Shown in pieces: positions 46,421-55,616 of a stretch of 64,000 nucleotides of DNA. The notes beneath the pieces are model-generated. The model did not search any database and was not told the DNA's origin. It saw nothing but the letters and a program-made list of their open reading frames with translations. Location of the stretch: NCBI GenBank assembly GCA_944393405.1, contig CALYAC010000012.1, positions 1-64,000 of the forward strand, given 5' to 3'. Source of the stretch: an uncultured Clostridia bacterium. Lineage in GTDB: Bacteria > Bacillota_A > Clostridia > TANB77 > CAG-508. Each line of letters starts with the position of its first letter. Within the stretch, counting starts at the first letter, position 1. The position numbers and the translations under genes were made by a program.

Positions 46421-47290
46421 ATGCCAAGTAGTTTAGAAGAAACTAAATTTATATTAAACAAGTATAAAATTACAGCCAATAAAAGTTTAGGACAAAACTT
46501 TTTGATAGATGATGAAGTTATAAATAATATTATAAAAGCATCAAATATAAACAAGGAAGATCTAGTAATTGAAATAGGACCTGGACTTGGAACACTTACT
46601 TCTAAACTACTTGAAAATGCAGGAAAAGTAATAGCAATAGAATTAGACAAAAAAATGATTACAATACTTGAAGATAGATTTAGATTATATAATAATTTTA
46701 AGTTATTAAATGAAGATATATTAAAAGTAGATTTAAATAAATTAATAGAAGAAAACAAAGAAAAAATAAAAAATGTAAAAATAGTAGCTAATTTACCATA
46801 TTATATAACTACTCCTATAATTATGAAATTATTAGAAGACAGATTAAATATCGATAGTATAACTGTAATGGTACAGAAGGAAGTTGCTGATAGAATAACA
46901 GCAAAACCAGGAAATAAACTTTCTGGAGCTATAACATATAGTGTAGATTATTATGCTGAAGCAAAAGGAATAGTTTTTGTTAGTAAAAATAGTTTTATAC
47001 CAGCTCCAGAAGTAGATTCAGAAGTAATAAAATTAACAATACGTGATAAAGCTAAAGTGGATTTATTAAGTGAAGATATGTTTTTTAAAGTAATTAAAGC
47101 AAGTTTTATGCAAAGAAGAAAAACTTTAATAAATGGATTATTAAACTCTGGAATTATTAATGATAAAGAAAAGATAAAAGAGATATTTAAAGAAATAGGT
47201 TTAGAGGAAAATATACGAGGAGAAAAATTAACTTTACAAGAATTTGCAAATTTATCTAATTCTATATATAAAACTATTTCAAAAAATTAA
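46421..47290 (+). CDS. rsmA: 16S rRNA dimethyladenosine transferase
   Basis: A 289-residue protein of normal length. It has NKSLGQNFLIDDEVINNI, the SAM site VIEIGPGLGTLTSKLL (near residue 48), VVANLPYYITTPIIMKLL (NLPY catalytic motif) and the C-terminal FMQRRKTLINGL helix. It dimethylates A1518 and A1519 of 16S rRNA (E. coli numbering). It starts 20 bases after the PBP, behind TAGGAGA, and is probably co-transcribed with it. Confidence 0.98.
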   Translation: MPSSLEETKFILNKYKITANKSLGQNFLIDDEVINNIIKASNINKEDLVIEIGPGLGTLTSKLLENAGKVIAIELDKKMITILEDRFRLYNNFKLLNEDILKVDLNKLIEENKEKIKNVKIVANLPYYITTPIIMKLLEDRLNIDSITVMVQKEVADRITAKPGNKLSGAITYSVDYYAEAKGIVFVSKNSFIPAPEVDSEVIKLTIRDKAKVDLLSEDMFFKVIKASFMQRRKTLINGLLNSGIINDKEKIKEIFKEIGLEENIRGEKLTLQEFANLSNSIYKTISKN

Positions 47291-47344
47291 AAAATATGGT
47301 ATAATAATTATATATGTAAGATATTATGAAAAGGAGGTATTAAA

Positions 47345-48058
47345 TTGAATCAGATTTTAGTTACTGAAAAAGTTTATGTAACACCAGAACTAAAAAGAAA
47401 AAAGAAACTATATAAAATAGAATTCTTTTTATCTATTCTTTTAGTATGCCTACTTTCTTCATATTACATATATGCTGAATATGATAGAAATAAAACTGAA
47501 GAAGTTTCACAAGAAATTTTATCTCAAGTAAAACAAGATGATACAACAAAGTCTTCTGAGCAAGATCCGATAATTATTGTTTTAAGTGAGAATGAAGCAG
47601 ATAAAAAAGATGAGGATGAAGATAAAATTGAAAGAACAACAAATACAACAACAACTGTAAATGGTGTTGAGTATTCTACTGAATCATTTATATCGATTCC
47701 TAAAATAGGAATTAGTTATCCTGTATTAACAGAAACATCTGATGAATTATTAGAAGTATCAGTTAATAAATATTGGGGACCAGCTCCAAATGAGGTAGGT
47801 AATTATTGTATAGTTGGACATAACTATAGAAATGGTAAGATGTTTGGAAAATTGTCAGAACTAGAAGATGGAGATATAGTTAATTTGGAAGATACATCAG
47901 GTAGAACTTTAAGATATGAAGTGTATAGAAAATATGTAGTAGAACCTACAGATACAAGATGTACTAGCCAATTAACGAACGGTAGAAAAGAATTAACTTT
48001 AATAACATGTACAAATTATGGAACACAAAGATTAGTAGTTAAATGTAGAGAAATGTAA
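47345..48058 (+). CDS. Sortase (class D-like)
   Basis: A 237-residue protein with a TTG start after AAAGGAGG. One membrane helix near residues 27-47 is followed by an acidic linker and the sortase barrel (residues ~110-237). The catalytic histidine is in CIVGHNYRNG, the cysteine in LTLITCTNYG and the arginine in QRLVVKCRE. It joins surface proteins to the wall by cutting a sorting motif. No LPxTG-type substrate is adjacent. The size and TxTC box fit the class D/SrtD group better than SrtB. Confidence 0.9.
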   Translation: MNQILVTEKVYVTPELKRKKKLYKIEFFLSILLVCLLSSYYIYAEYDRNKTEEVSQEILSQVKQDDTTKSSEQDPIIIVLSENEADKKDEDEDKIERTTNTTTTVNGVEYSTESFISIPKIGISYPVLTETSDELLEVSVNKYWGPAPNEVGNYCIVGHNYRNGKMFGKLSELEDGDIVNLEDTSGRTLRYEVYRKYVVEPTDTRCTSQLTNGRKELTLITCTNYGTQRLVVKCREM

Positions 48059-48087
48059 AATTTATAAAAAAATACATAAATACATAA

Positions 48088-48120
48088 AAAAACTTTAAGA
48101 TTTAATCTTAAAGTTTTTTA
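48088..48120. terminator. Bidirectional terminator
   Basis: AAACTTTAAGAT and ATCTTAAAGTTT pair around a TTA-type loop, with A-run and T-run on the two sides, between the sortase and the leftward antitoxin gene. Confidence 0.88.
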
Positions 48121-48139
48121 TTATATAGAATATAATATG

Positions 48140-48307
48140 TTAATTTAGTTCACTTTTTATAGTTTCAATTAAATTTGGCATATCGATTTCTTCATTGGCA
48201 AACTGTTTGAATAGGGAAACGTCTTCATCTGAAATTGACATTCCTTCTATTGCTAAATCATTTTTAATATTATCTATATCAAAATTAAATATTTCTTCAT
48301 TAAACAT
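48140..48307 (-). CDS. VbhA-like antitoxin candidate
   Basis: I start at the ATG at 48307 (MFNEEIF), eight bases after GGAGG; the longer frame has no such site. The product has 55 residues: NDLAIEGMSISDEDVSLFKQ, then FANEEIDMPNLIETIKSEL. This matches the antitoxin VbhA family in layout (helix with an EG dipeptide, then a GEI-like turn and a closing helix). The canonical inhibitory pattern S/TxxxEG has Asp in place of Ser/Thr. The Fic gene lies upstream on the same strand. Good size and context, moderate sequence evidence. Confidence 0.6.
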   Translation of the reverse strand: MFNEEIFNFDIDNIKNDLAIEGMSISDEDVSLFKQFANEEIDMPNLIETIKSELN

Positions 48308-48441
48308 TTTTCTATCCTCCAATAATATATTTATTTTCAAAATGCCATAACTATCCTATATATCTATTATACCACAAAATTGCAGAAAAGTCCAGTTTTT
48401 AGCACTTTTTAAGAGTATTTTTAAGTGAAAAATAATGATAT

Positions 48442-49050
48442 TTATTGCTTTTCTAAACATATATTAATTAGTTTTTCTAGATCATTTGTATCAGCGATAG
48501 ATTTGACACTAGCATTGAAAAAATCTTTAGGATCTACTTTTTTTAGATTTAGAATATATTTATTTTTTAATGCTAGTTCTCGTATAAATTCTCTAATAGT
48601 TCTTCCATTGCCTTCTCTAAAAGGATGTAGAACATTTAGTTCAGAAATATAATATGCTAATTTTTTAGCTATAATATTTTGTGAATAATTTTCTAAATAA
48701 TTTTCATTTTTTAATATATCTAATAATTTATCTAGTTCACTTTCAATGAATTGCCATTCTGCAAATCTAAAAACACCTTTTCCAATGTTTTCAGTTCTAA
48801 AAATACCCGCAAAAGGGTAAATGTCTTCAAATAAATATTTATGAATATCTTTAATATGCTGAGAGTTAAAAGTACCTATAATTCCTTTTTGACGTAATGC
48901 TAATAATTTGGCAGCAGTAATTTTGGCTTCATATTTTTGTAGTAAAGTATTATCTTTTAAATCTAATTTATTTATTAATATGTCTGTATTTGGATAGCAA
49001 TATATTGAGTGTCTATTTTCATATAAATCATCTTCTATATTCTCTTTCAT
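48442..49050 (-). CDS. fic: Fic-domain AMP-transferase-type toxin
   Basis: I prefer the ATG at 49050 (MKENIEDDL) after GGTGAT; a GTG five codons upstream is possible. The product has ~202 residues. The Fic motif HPFREGNGRTIREFIREL near residue 138 is canonical with all catalytic residues. Upstream are GIIGTFNSQHIKDIHKYLFEDIYPFAGIFRTENIGKG (FIC entry and flap regions). Such proteins AMPylate or otherwise modify a target protein, and many are toxins. No inhibitory S/TxxxEG helix is seen at either end, so a separate antitoxin is expected, as the small gene downstream suggests. Confidence 0.9.
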   Translation of the reverse strand: MKENIEDDLYENRHSIYCYPNTDILINKLDLKDNTLLQKYEAKITAAKLLALRQKGIIGTFNSQHIKDIHKYLFEDIYPFAGIFRTENIGKGVFRFAEWQFIESELDKLLDILKNENYLENYSQNIIAKKLAYYISELNVLHPFREGNGRTIREFIRELALKNKYILNLKKVDPKDFFNASVKSIADTNDLEKLINICLEKQ

Positions 49051-49185
49051 AAAATCACCAGCCACATTATAACATATAATATAAAAATAATATATAAGAT
49101 AATATAGTTATTTTTATTATGATGTGGTAAACTATATAAAAATATAGAGTATAAATTGATAATTAATAACGAAAAGAGTGATAAC

Positions 49186-50412
49186 GTGAGATTAGTATCA
49201 ATACCTAGAGAAAAATATGATAATTATAGGCTTGATCTTATTTTTAACAGCTATAAATGGGATCCACAATTTTTGGATAATAATACTGTAGCAAAATATG
49301 CTTTAGTACTTACCAATAAAGAGCATAGAGAAGTAGAAAAATTAACAGAAAGACTTGATCAAGAAACTAGAAAAGCTGAAGAATTTTTAAATAAAAATTT
49401 GAAATTAGCTAAACCATTGGTTTTAAATAAAAAAATAAATAATGAAATAAAAAGAATGAAAAATTATAATCCAGATACACATATTAGACTTATGAGATTT
49501 GATTTTCATCAGACAATAGAAAATAAATGGGTAGTAAGTGAAGTAAATAGTGACGTGCCTGGAGGATTTGCAGAAAGTTCAATAATGCCACAAATTGCTA
49601 TTAATACATTAAAACAAAAAGATAAATATTGGTATAAAAATTTTGGTGATATATTAACTAATGCTATTAGAGAAAAAGTTGTACAAAATGGAAGAATAAT
49701 GCTTGTTCATTGTACATCATATAGTGATGATAGACAAGTTATGCAATTTTTAGGAGATAAATTAAGTGCAATGGGATTTAATGTTATATATGCAGCTGCA
49801 GATCATTTGCGATTTAAAAATAATGAGGCGTACAGTATTCTTGATGGAAATGAAGGAAAAGTTGATGGAATATTTAGATTTACTCCATTAGAATGGTTAA
49901 TAGATATTAAACCAAAACATTGGGAAGGATATTTTGATACCATAACTCCATCTTGTAATCATCCAATTGCAATATTTGCACAAACAAAAAGATTTCCGTT
50001 TTGTTGGGATAGTTTAGAAAAATATGGTATAAAATTATCAACTTGGAGGAAACTACTGCCAGAAACAATAGAAGTTAAGAATTCAAAGAATAGAGAAGAA
50101 TTTATATATAAACCTGCATATGGTAGAGTAGGAGAGAAAATTTCAATAAAAGAAGCGTGTAAAGATGATGAGTATAAAATAATACTTAATGACGTAAAAA
50201 CACATCAAGATAAATATTTGGCACAAAGGAAATTTAATAGTAAGCCATTAATAAGTGAAAATGGTGAAAGCTATCATGTATGTTTGGGATCATATAGTGT
50301 AGATGGAAAACATGCAGGGTATTATGGAAGAATAAGCAAGCTCCCACGTATAGATTCAAACGCAGCAGATATACCAGTATTAATCGAAAGGGGTCTGGAA
50401 AATGAAAGGTAG
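49186..50412 (+). CDS. Glutathionylspermidine-synthase-like ATP-grasp ligase
   Basis: I prefer the GTG at 49186 (MRLVSIPREKYDNY); a TTG-started frame at 49156 lacks a ribosome site, though the GTG's own site is also weak. The product has ~408 residues of the GSP_synth (pre-ATP-grasp) family: MRFDFHQTIENKWVVSEV, then NSDVPGGFAESS near residue 122, and FIYKPAYGRVGEKISI in the ATP-grasp part. In E. coli and trypanosomes the family joins glutathione to spermidine. Here the third gene of the operon is a homospermidine synthase, so a polyamine is a likely substrate; the acid partner is unknown. Its end overlaps the next gene by 11 bases. Confidence 0.85.
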   Translation: MRLVSIPREKYDNYRLDLIFNSYKWDPQFLDNNTVAKYALVLTNKEHREVEKLTERLDQETRKAEEFLNKNLKLAKPLVLNKKINNEIKRMKNYNPDTHIRLMRFDFHQTIENKWVVSEVNSDVPGGFAESSIMPQIAINTLKQKDKYWYKNFGDILTNAIREKVVQNGRIMLVHCTSYSDDRQVMQFLGDKLSAMGFNVIYAAADHLRFKNNEAYSILDGNEGKVDGIFRFTPLEWLIDIKPKHWEGYFDTITPSCNHPIAIFAQTKRFPFCWDSLEKYGIKLSTWRKLLPETIEVKNSKNREEFIYKPAYGRVGEKISIKEACKDDEYKIILNDVKTHQDKYLAQRKFNSKPLISENGESYHVCLGSYSVDGKHAGYYGRISKLPRIDSNAADIPVLIERGLENER

Positions 50413-51061
50413 GGATATATTTAAAATATGGGCTCCTACAGGTGCAAAATGGGTTGATTGGGTTAGACCAGTACCATTTGTAGGGATTGATGATAATTTT
50501 AAAACATATCAGTTAAATGATTTTATAATAACAGATATAACATATATAAATAAACTAATACCAAATACAGCAATAATAATCGATCTTCCTGGTAATGCTA
50601 GCATTAAAGAAGGAATAGCAGTTTCAAAAAAAGGTTATAGACCAATACCTATATTTAATGGAACAGATGAGCAAAAAGGATCAAAGGCAACTGTAGATAA
50701 CAAGATAGTTAAGCTAGGATTAATTAAAGGAGCTATAGAATTAGAAAGAATTAATATAAGAAATGATGCACCACCCGCTTTTTTATTAAATACTGATCGT
50801 ATGAATAGATTTAAAATGGATGTTTCAATTTTTGATAATAGTTGGGATATATATGCACAAGATCTTCCATCAGCAGAATATTTTTTACGAAATGGAATTG
50901 ATAAAATAATAATAAGATCAGAAATCATACAAAAAGATTTAAATAAAATTTTATATAAATTTCAAAAAAAAGGAATAAAAATATTGTTTACTGATGGATA
51001 TGAGGAACCTAAAAATGTAAAATTAAAGAAACCTCATACAAAATCAATTGATGAGATATAG
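50402..51061 (+). CDS. Unrecognised protein of the polyamine-ligase operon
   Basis: A 219-residue soluble protein overlapping the ligase gene by 11 bases. I do not recognise a family. It begins MKGRDIFKIWAPTGAKWVDW, a Trp-rich start, followed by FVGIDDNFKTYQL, then AIIIDLPGNASIKEGIAVSKKGYRPIPIFNG. Near residue 130 comes APPAFLLNTDRMN, then SWDIYAQDLPSAEYFLRNGIDKIIIRSEI. There is no membrane segment or cysteine cluster. Overlap on one side and a 13-base gap on the other imply it is a fixed part of the pathway, perhaps as a processing enzyme or subunit. Confidence 0.75.
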   Translation: MKGRDIFKIWAPTGAKWVDWVRPVPFVGIDDNFKTYQLNDFIITDITYINKLIPNTAIIIDLPGNASIKEGIAVSKKGYRPIPIFNGTDEQKGSKATVDNKIVKLGLIKGAIELERINIRNDAPPAFLLNTDRMNRFKMDVSIFDNSWDIYAQDLPSAEYFLRNGIDKIIIRSEIIQKDLNKILYKFQKKGIKILFTDGYEEPKNVKLKKPHTKSIDEI

Positions 51062-51074
51062 AAGGAGCAAATAT

Positions 51075-52544
51075 ATGATAAAGTTTGATGGTAAAATTGT
51101 ACAATTTGGTTTTGGGGCAGTTGGTAAAAGCTTTTATGAAAAAATAAAAAAAGAAATAAAATTTAATGAGAATAAATATTATGTAATAACAGCTAATCAA
51201 GATGAATATAAAGCATATATAAATTTAGGAGGAATGGTAGAAAACTTTATTACAATTGAAGTCACTAAAGATAATTATCAAAAAGTGTTTGAAAGGTACT
51301 TAAATGAAGGAGATTTATTAATAGATTTTGCTGATACAGTAGGTACAAAAGATATATGTAGTTGGTGTGCTGAGAATAATATCATGTATATTAATACAGG
51401 TGAGGCTGATTGGCCTGAAAATTGGTATAGCATTTTAAATGAAAATTTAAAAAAAAGTGGGTTAAAAGAAAGATATCATAATAATAAAAAAGTTAATAAA
51501 TACCCAATTGTTTTGCAACATGGAAATAATCCAGGATTAGTTTCTCATTTTGTAAAAGCTGGGATTGAATATATTATAAATAAACAATATAAAAAAGATA
51601 AAAAATTAAAAGAACTAATAGCAAACAATAAATTTAACGAAGTGGCTAGAATACTGGGCATAAAAATGATACATGTAAATGATATTGATTTACAAGAAAT
51701 AAATGATGAATACAAAGATAATACTTTATATAACACATGGTGTGTTGATTCTTTTTTCTTTGAAATGCTTAGTGAAGCTACATTTGACATAGGAACACAT
51801 GAAAATATTAATTATGAAAATGAGTGTAAATTAATAGATTATAATAATGGTTTTTTAGAATTTAATAAATTGGCAGTAAATAAAAAATGTCGTACATATT
51901 ATCCAAATGGAGAATTTGAGGGATTTTTAGTGCCACATGAGGAAACAATAACAATTGCTAAAAGCTTAGAAGTAAAAAATGATAAAGGCGTGGCTTATCG
52001 TCCTTCTGTTATGTTCATATATTCTCCTTGTGAATTTGCAAGAAAGTATTTTAATAAAGCAAAAGTAAATGAATATCCATATCCAGATCCAAACAAACCA
52101 GCAGATTGTGAAAATGAAAATGGACAGACTATTGTTAGAGGCTATGTTTACCCTAAAAATTCAGAAATTGTATATAAGGAAAAAATAAAATCAGGAACTG
52201 AATATGTTGGTGTATTAATTATTGGAGAAAATTTTGATCCGGTTTGGGTAGGAAATAGAATTGAAATGTCATTCTTATATAAGAATCCTAAAGAATCATA
52301 TTGGCAAACACCTACAATTACTCCTGTGGCAATGTCAGCTTTAGCAGCAGTTTGTTGGATGATAAAAAATAAAGATAAAGGAGATATTTATTTTCCAGAT
52401 GATATAAATGACTATAAATATATAATAAAAATTGCTGAGAAATATATTTCAAAAACTATATATAGAACATTTGATAAAAATACTTTAGAAGAAAGTTTAA
52501 AAATTAATTTTTCTAATTTACAGTCTAAAGATCTATTTATTTAA
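51075..52544 (+). CDS. hss: Homospermidine synthase
   Basis: I choose the ATG at 51075 (MIKFDGK), after AAGGAGC. The product has ~489 residues. Residues 10-16 (GFGAVGK) are the NAD-binding Rossmann loop. NTGEADWPENWY near residue 112 corresponds to the NTxxxxW site of bacterial homospermidine synthase. NPGLVSHFVKAG near residue 150, then PHEETITIAKSLEV, YRPSVMFIYSPC and GVLIIGENFDPVWVGN follow the same family in order. The enzyme makes homospermidine from putrescine (or putrescine plus spermidine) using NAD as a cycling cofactor. It is the last gene of the operon and has its own terminator. Confidence 0.9.
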   Translation: MIKFDGKIVQFGFGAVGKSFYEKIKKEIKFNENKYYVITANQDEYKAYINLGGMVENFITIEVTKDNYQKVFERYLNEGDLLIDFADTVGTKDICSWCAENNIMYINTGEADWPENWYSILNENLKKSGLKERYHNNKKVNKYPIVLQHGNNPGLVSHFVKAGIEYIINKQYKKDKKLKELIANNKFNEVARILGIKMIHVNDIDLQEINDEYKDNTLYNTWCVDSFFFEMLSEATFDIGTHENINYENECKLIDYNNGFLEFNKLAVNKKCRTYYPNGEFEGFLVPHEETITIAKSLEVKNDKGVAYRPSVMFIYSPCEFARKYFNKAKVNEYPYPDPNKPADCENENGQTIVRGYVYPKNSEIVYKEKIKSGTEYVGVLIIGENFDPVWVGNRIEMSFLYKNPKESYWQTPTITPVAMSALAAVCWMIKNKDKGDIYFPDDINDYKYIIKIAEKYISKTIYRTFDKNTLEESLKINFSNLQSKDLFI

Positions 52545-52548
52545 TAAT

Positions 52549-52589
52549 AAAGGAATGAATTTTAGTAAATTACTAAATTCATTCCTTTT
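52549..52589. terminator. Bidirectional terminator
   Basis: AAAGGAATGAATTT and AAATTCATTCCTTT form a 14-bp stem between the operon and the leftward DUF2207 gene. Confidence 0.9.
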
Positions 52590-52593
52590 AATA

Positions 52594-54732
52594 TTAAAAT
52601 TTTAATGACCGCCTCCGGCCACCGCCGCCACCGCGGCCTCCTCCGCCATATCCACCGTGACCACTAAAGCCACCATATCCGCCACTTCTAGCAATATGTG
52701 AAGCATGGTGTGTTGCAGTTCTAAATGAACGACAACTATAATGGAAATTTCTAGAGCTATAATAAGGATTGCTAAGCATTGGACTCATGTTCATATCAGG
52801 ACATCTAATCTTTAAAGCAGCAATAACTTTTTCAGAAATTCCAAATGCTGTTGCATATACTAAATATTGTTCCCATAAAGGTAATTCTATTATTGTACGT
52901 TCATTCATTAGAGTTTCGCTATTTAAAAAGTTATATAATCCTCTCCACTTAGCATATTCATCTTCACCAAATTGTGTAAGTAAAACATAATTTCTAGATA
53001 ATTTTCTAAGATAAAGAGAACCTATGAAAAATGCTATACCTAAAATAAAATATGAACCAAAAGCTAAATCAAAATGAGTCTGATAAGATAAGAAATTTAC
53101 TAATGTTACAAGTAAAACACCTATTATTCCAAACATTGTAGAAAGAGATTGAGTTTGTAATCTTGGTTCTTTATAGTTTGCTTTTTGGAAGTATTTTTCA
53201 GTTACGCCTATATTAATTATTGAATTTTCAATGTTTTTAACAAATGTATAAGTATTTTCATAATCAGAAGAAACTTTTGATTGGAAGCTTGACATTGTTA
53301 TTTCATTTCCAAGAGAATGTCTTACTATTAAATTAAAATATTGTTCCTCTGAAGGTGTAAGTGGTTCTAATTTTTTCTCATTTAGCATGTTTGAGTCTAA
53401 TGCTTCAGATGTATTATTATTCTCATTTATATCAGTAGAAATAGAGAATGTTATTGGTGCCTGTTTATATTTAACAATTATTTTTACATTACTTGATATC
53501 CAGTCTTTTTGAGAATCTACTCTATCTAGTTCAATATAACCTTTACGAACTAAACTTAGCATTATTGATGAATAACCATCTATATCCTCAGTTTTCTTAT
53601 GAGGTTTGTGCTTACAAAAGACTAGATTAGAAGCAAATATTGGATCAAGATTACTAGGAATCTCTCTAAAATAATCTACTTGTATTGTAGGTTTATAAAA
53701 ATTATGTTTTTGCCTTATTTGCTTATCTTTTCTTGAAAGATAAATTATTAATAAAATAACTCCTACTAAAGATAGTGATAGTACTATAAATTTAAGGCCT
53801 ATGTATTTATCTTTAGTTTGATCATAGTCTGTTTGTTCTTGCCTTAGTTCGTCTAATGCAGGATCATTATAGTAATAATTTCTTGATGCATAATCAGTAA
53901 ATTTATGCTTATCTGCTCCAAATGAAACTAATGTAAATTCGATATATTCATTATATGGTTTGAATTTTAATTCTGATTCATCTAAATCAAATGAAAAAGT
54001 ATAATATCCAGGATTTAATGTACTTGATTCTGTAAAAGGAAAATTATATGAATTTGTTCCAAAAGTATGAGCTTCATAATTTCCTGGATTTGGCATATCT
54101 TTATCTGGAATTAATATTTGACCTTTAAATGAATTTAAATATTTAATTGTATCTTCTGAATAGAAAGATAAATATAATTCAGAGCAATCGCCATAACGTA
54201 AAGCAGCATTATACATTTCATATTCAATTTCAAAGGTAATATTTTCACGATACAATCCATCCACATAGAAAAATATACATTCGTAATTTCTAGCAGATTC
54301 GCTATAAGGTCCATCACTATGATACCATTTTCCAGGACCATATTTAGAAGTACTAGTATAATCTGAATCATCCCAATATAGTTTTGGGCTTTCTACATAT
54401 TCAATTTCAGTTCCGTCATCAAGTATTTGTTTTACAGAATTTACTTTATAACTTACTTTTACTCCATCTACATAACTTTCAGGTAAATCTCTCCATAATT
54501 CCCAGAATAGATTACTTTTAGATGCAGCATGAATATCAAAAGTTAATCTTTCGGTAACAACAACTTTACCATTACTTCCAGGTTCATCAACTAAAACAGC
54601 TTTATAATCAATATCTGATATTCTGGCATAGTCAAATGGATTCAAGTTTATATCCTCAAACATATAGGTAAATTCACTAATTAAGCTTATTAATAGTATG
54701 AATACGACAATAATAAGAGTACTTTTCCTCAT
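52594..54732 (-). CDS. DUF2207 membrane protein
   Basis: A 712-residue protein. A signal or anchor helix (residues ~5-22) is followed by a large outside beta domain (DUF2207: DYKAVLVDEPGSNGKVVVTERLTFDI). A membrane helix near residue 320, a cytoplasmic part and two close helices near residues 555-600 come next. The C-terminus is the glycine-rich GGYGGFSGHGGYGGGGRGGG with a final basic stretch, typical of the family. It is probably a surface or envelope stress protein of unknown function. It is transcribed away from the peptidase-like gene at 54860. Confidence 0.85.
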   Translation of the reverse strand: MRKSTLIIVVFILLISLISEFTYMFEDINLNPFDYARISDIDYKAVLVDEPGSNGKVVVTERLTFDIHAASKSNLFWELWRDLPESYVDGVKVSYKVNSVKQILDDGTEIEYVESPKLYWDDSDYTSTSKYGPGKWYHSDGPYSESARNYECIFFYVDGLYRENITFEIEYEMYNAALRYGDCSELYLSFYSEDTIKYLNSFKGQILIPDKDMPNPGNYEAHTFGTNSYNFPFTESSTLNPGYYTFSFDLDESELKFKPYNEYIEFTLVSFGADKHKFTDYASRNYYYNDPALDELRQEQTDYDQTKDKYIGLKFIVLSLSLVGVILLIIYLSRKDKQIRQKHNFYKPTIQVDYFREIPSNLDPIFASNLVFCKHKPHKKTEDIDGYSSIMLSLVRKGYIELDRVDSQKDWISSNVKIIVKYKQAPITFSISTDINENNNTSEALDSNMLNEKKLEPLTPSEEQYFNLIVRHSLGNEITMSSFQSKVSSDYENTYTFVKNIENSIINIGVTEKYFQKANYKEPRLQTQSLSTMFGIIGVLLVTLVNFLSYQTHFDLAFGSYFILGIAFFIGSLYLRKLSRNYVLLTQFGEDEYAKWRGLYNFLNSETLMNERTIIELPLWEQYLVYATAFGISEKVIAALKIRCPDMNMSPMLSNPYYSSRNFHYSCRSFRTATHHASHIARSGGYGGFSGHGGYGGGGRGGGGGRRRSLKF

Positions 54733-54859
54733 TACATCACCCTTTTATAAAAATATATTGAAATAATTATATATAAAAAGAAAATAAAAGTAAACAGTAA
54801 CATTTAATTTTAAATAACATATTATATAATACTAAGACATATTTTTGAAGGAGGAAACC

Positions 54860-55540
54860 GTGGCTAAGATAATTATTTTTAATAATGATACAGATCGTAT
54901 GGAGACATATTATAGGGGAGAAGAAGAGCCAATGCCATATAATACAAATGGAACATTAAAAGTTAAAGAATTTAGAGGATCTAGTAAGTCTTCTACTTTA
55001 TGGACCACAAAAAGAACAATGCAAAGTTGGAATAGTCAAAGATATATTTTTGGTTCTGCAATACCTGTAGGTTTTGCTTTCAAGAGACCATGGGAGGGAG
55101 GACATGGAACACAAAGTCAACATTATGCAGGTACAGCATTTGATGTAGGTCAAAGGCTTTCACAGTCTCAAAGAACTAGACTTTGGAATTCAGCGAATAA
55201 TTCTGGAGTATGGTCTTTTGTAGAACCATTATCTCTTACACCTACATGGGTACATTTTGATAAAAGATTTGGAAAACCTGCTTGTAGTTCTGGAGGATAT
55301 CCTTTAATAAAAAGAGGAAGTTTAAGTAATTATGTATTAATTGCACAGGACGATTTAAATACCTTGGGATATAGAACAAATGGGCTTGATGGAATTTTTG
55401 GGTCAGCTACACAAAATGCAGTTAGAAGTTTTCAACAATCAGTAGGGTTATCTGTAGATGGAATTATAGGTTGTAATACTTGGAGGTCACTACAAGAAGC
55501 TGTTGTTGGAACAGGAAGAACGAGTACAACAATAGACTAA
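54860..55540 (+). CDS. M15-like peptidase domain plus peptidoglycan-binding domain
   Basis: I choose the GTG at 54860 (MAKIIIFNN), seven bases after GAAGGAGG. The product has ~226 residues. Residues ~75-135 (GTQSQHYAGTAFDVGQRLS ... PTWVHFDKR) have the H-x6-D and W-H-x-D-like zinc ligands of D-alanyl-D-alanine carboxypeptidases/VanY-type M15 enzymes. Residues ~145-210 are a PG_binding_1 domain (DDLNTLGYRTNGLDGIFG, then AVRSFQQSVGLSVDGIIG). There is no obvious signal peptide, so export is uncertain. Wall-modifying in spore or cell context is likely. Confidence 0.8.
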   Translation: MAKIIIFNNDTDRMETYYRGEEEPMPYNTNGTLKVKEFRGSSKSSTLWTTKRTMQSWNSQRYIFGSAIPVGFAFKRPWEGGHGTQSQHYAGTAFDVGQRLSQSQRTRLWNSANNSGVWSFVEPLSLTPTWVHFDKRFGKPACSSGGYPLIKRGSLSNYVLIAQDDLNTLGYRTNGLDGIFGSATQNAVRSFQQSVGLSVDGIIGCNTWRSLQEAVVGTGRTSTTID

Positions 55541-55550
55541 AATAAAAAAG

Positions 55551-55600
55551 GGGAAGAGATCATAGCTTGAAACTCTTGCTAAGAACTCTAACCCCATTAC
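55551..55600 (-). terminator. Terminator of the second GC-rich cassette
   Basis: Read on the minus strand, GGGGTTAGAG pairs with CTCTTCCCC around a loop and is followed by TTTTTTATTTT. Confidence 0.7.
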
Positions 55601-55616
55601 CTCAGCTTGTCTTTTG

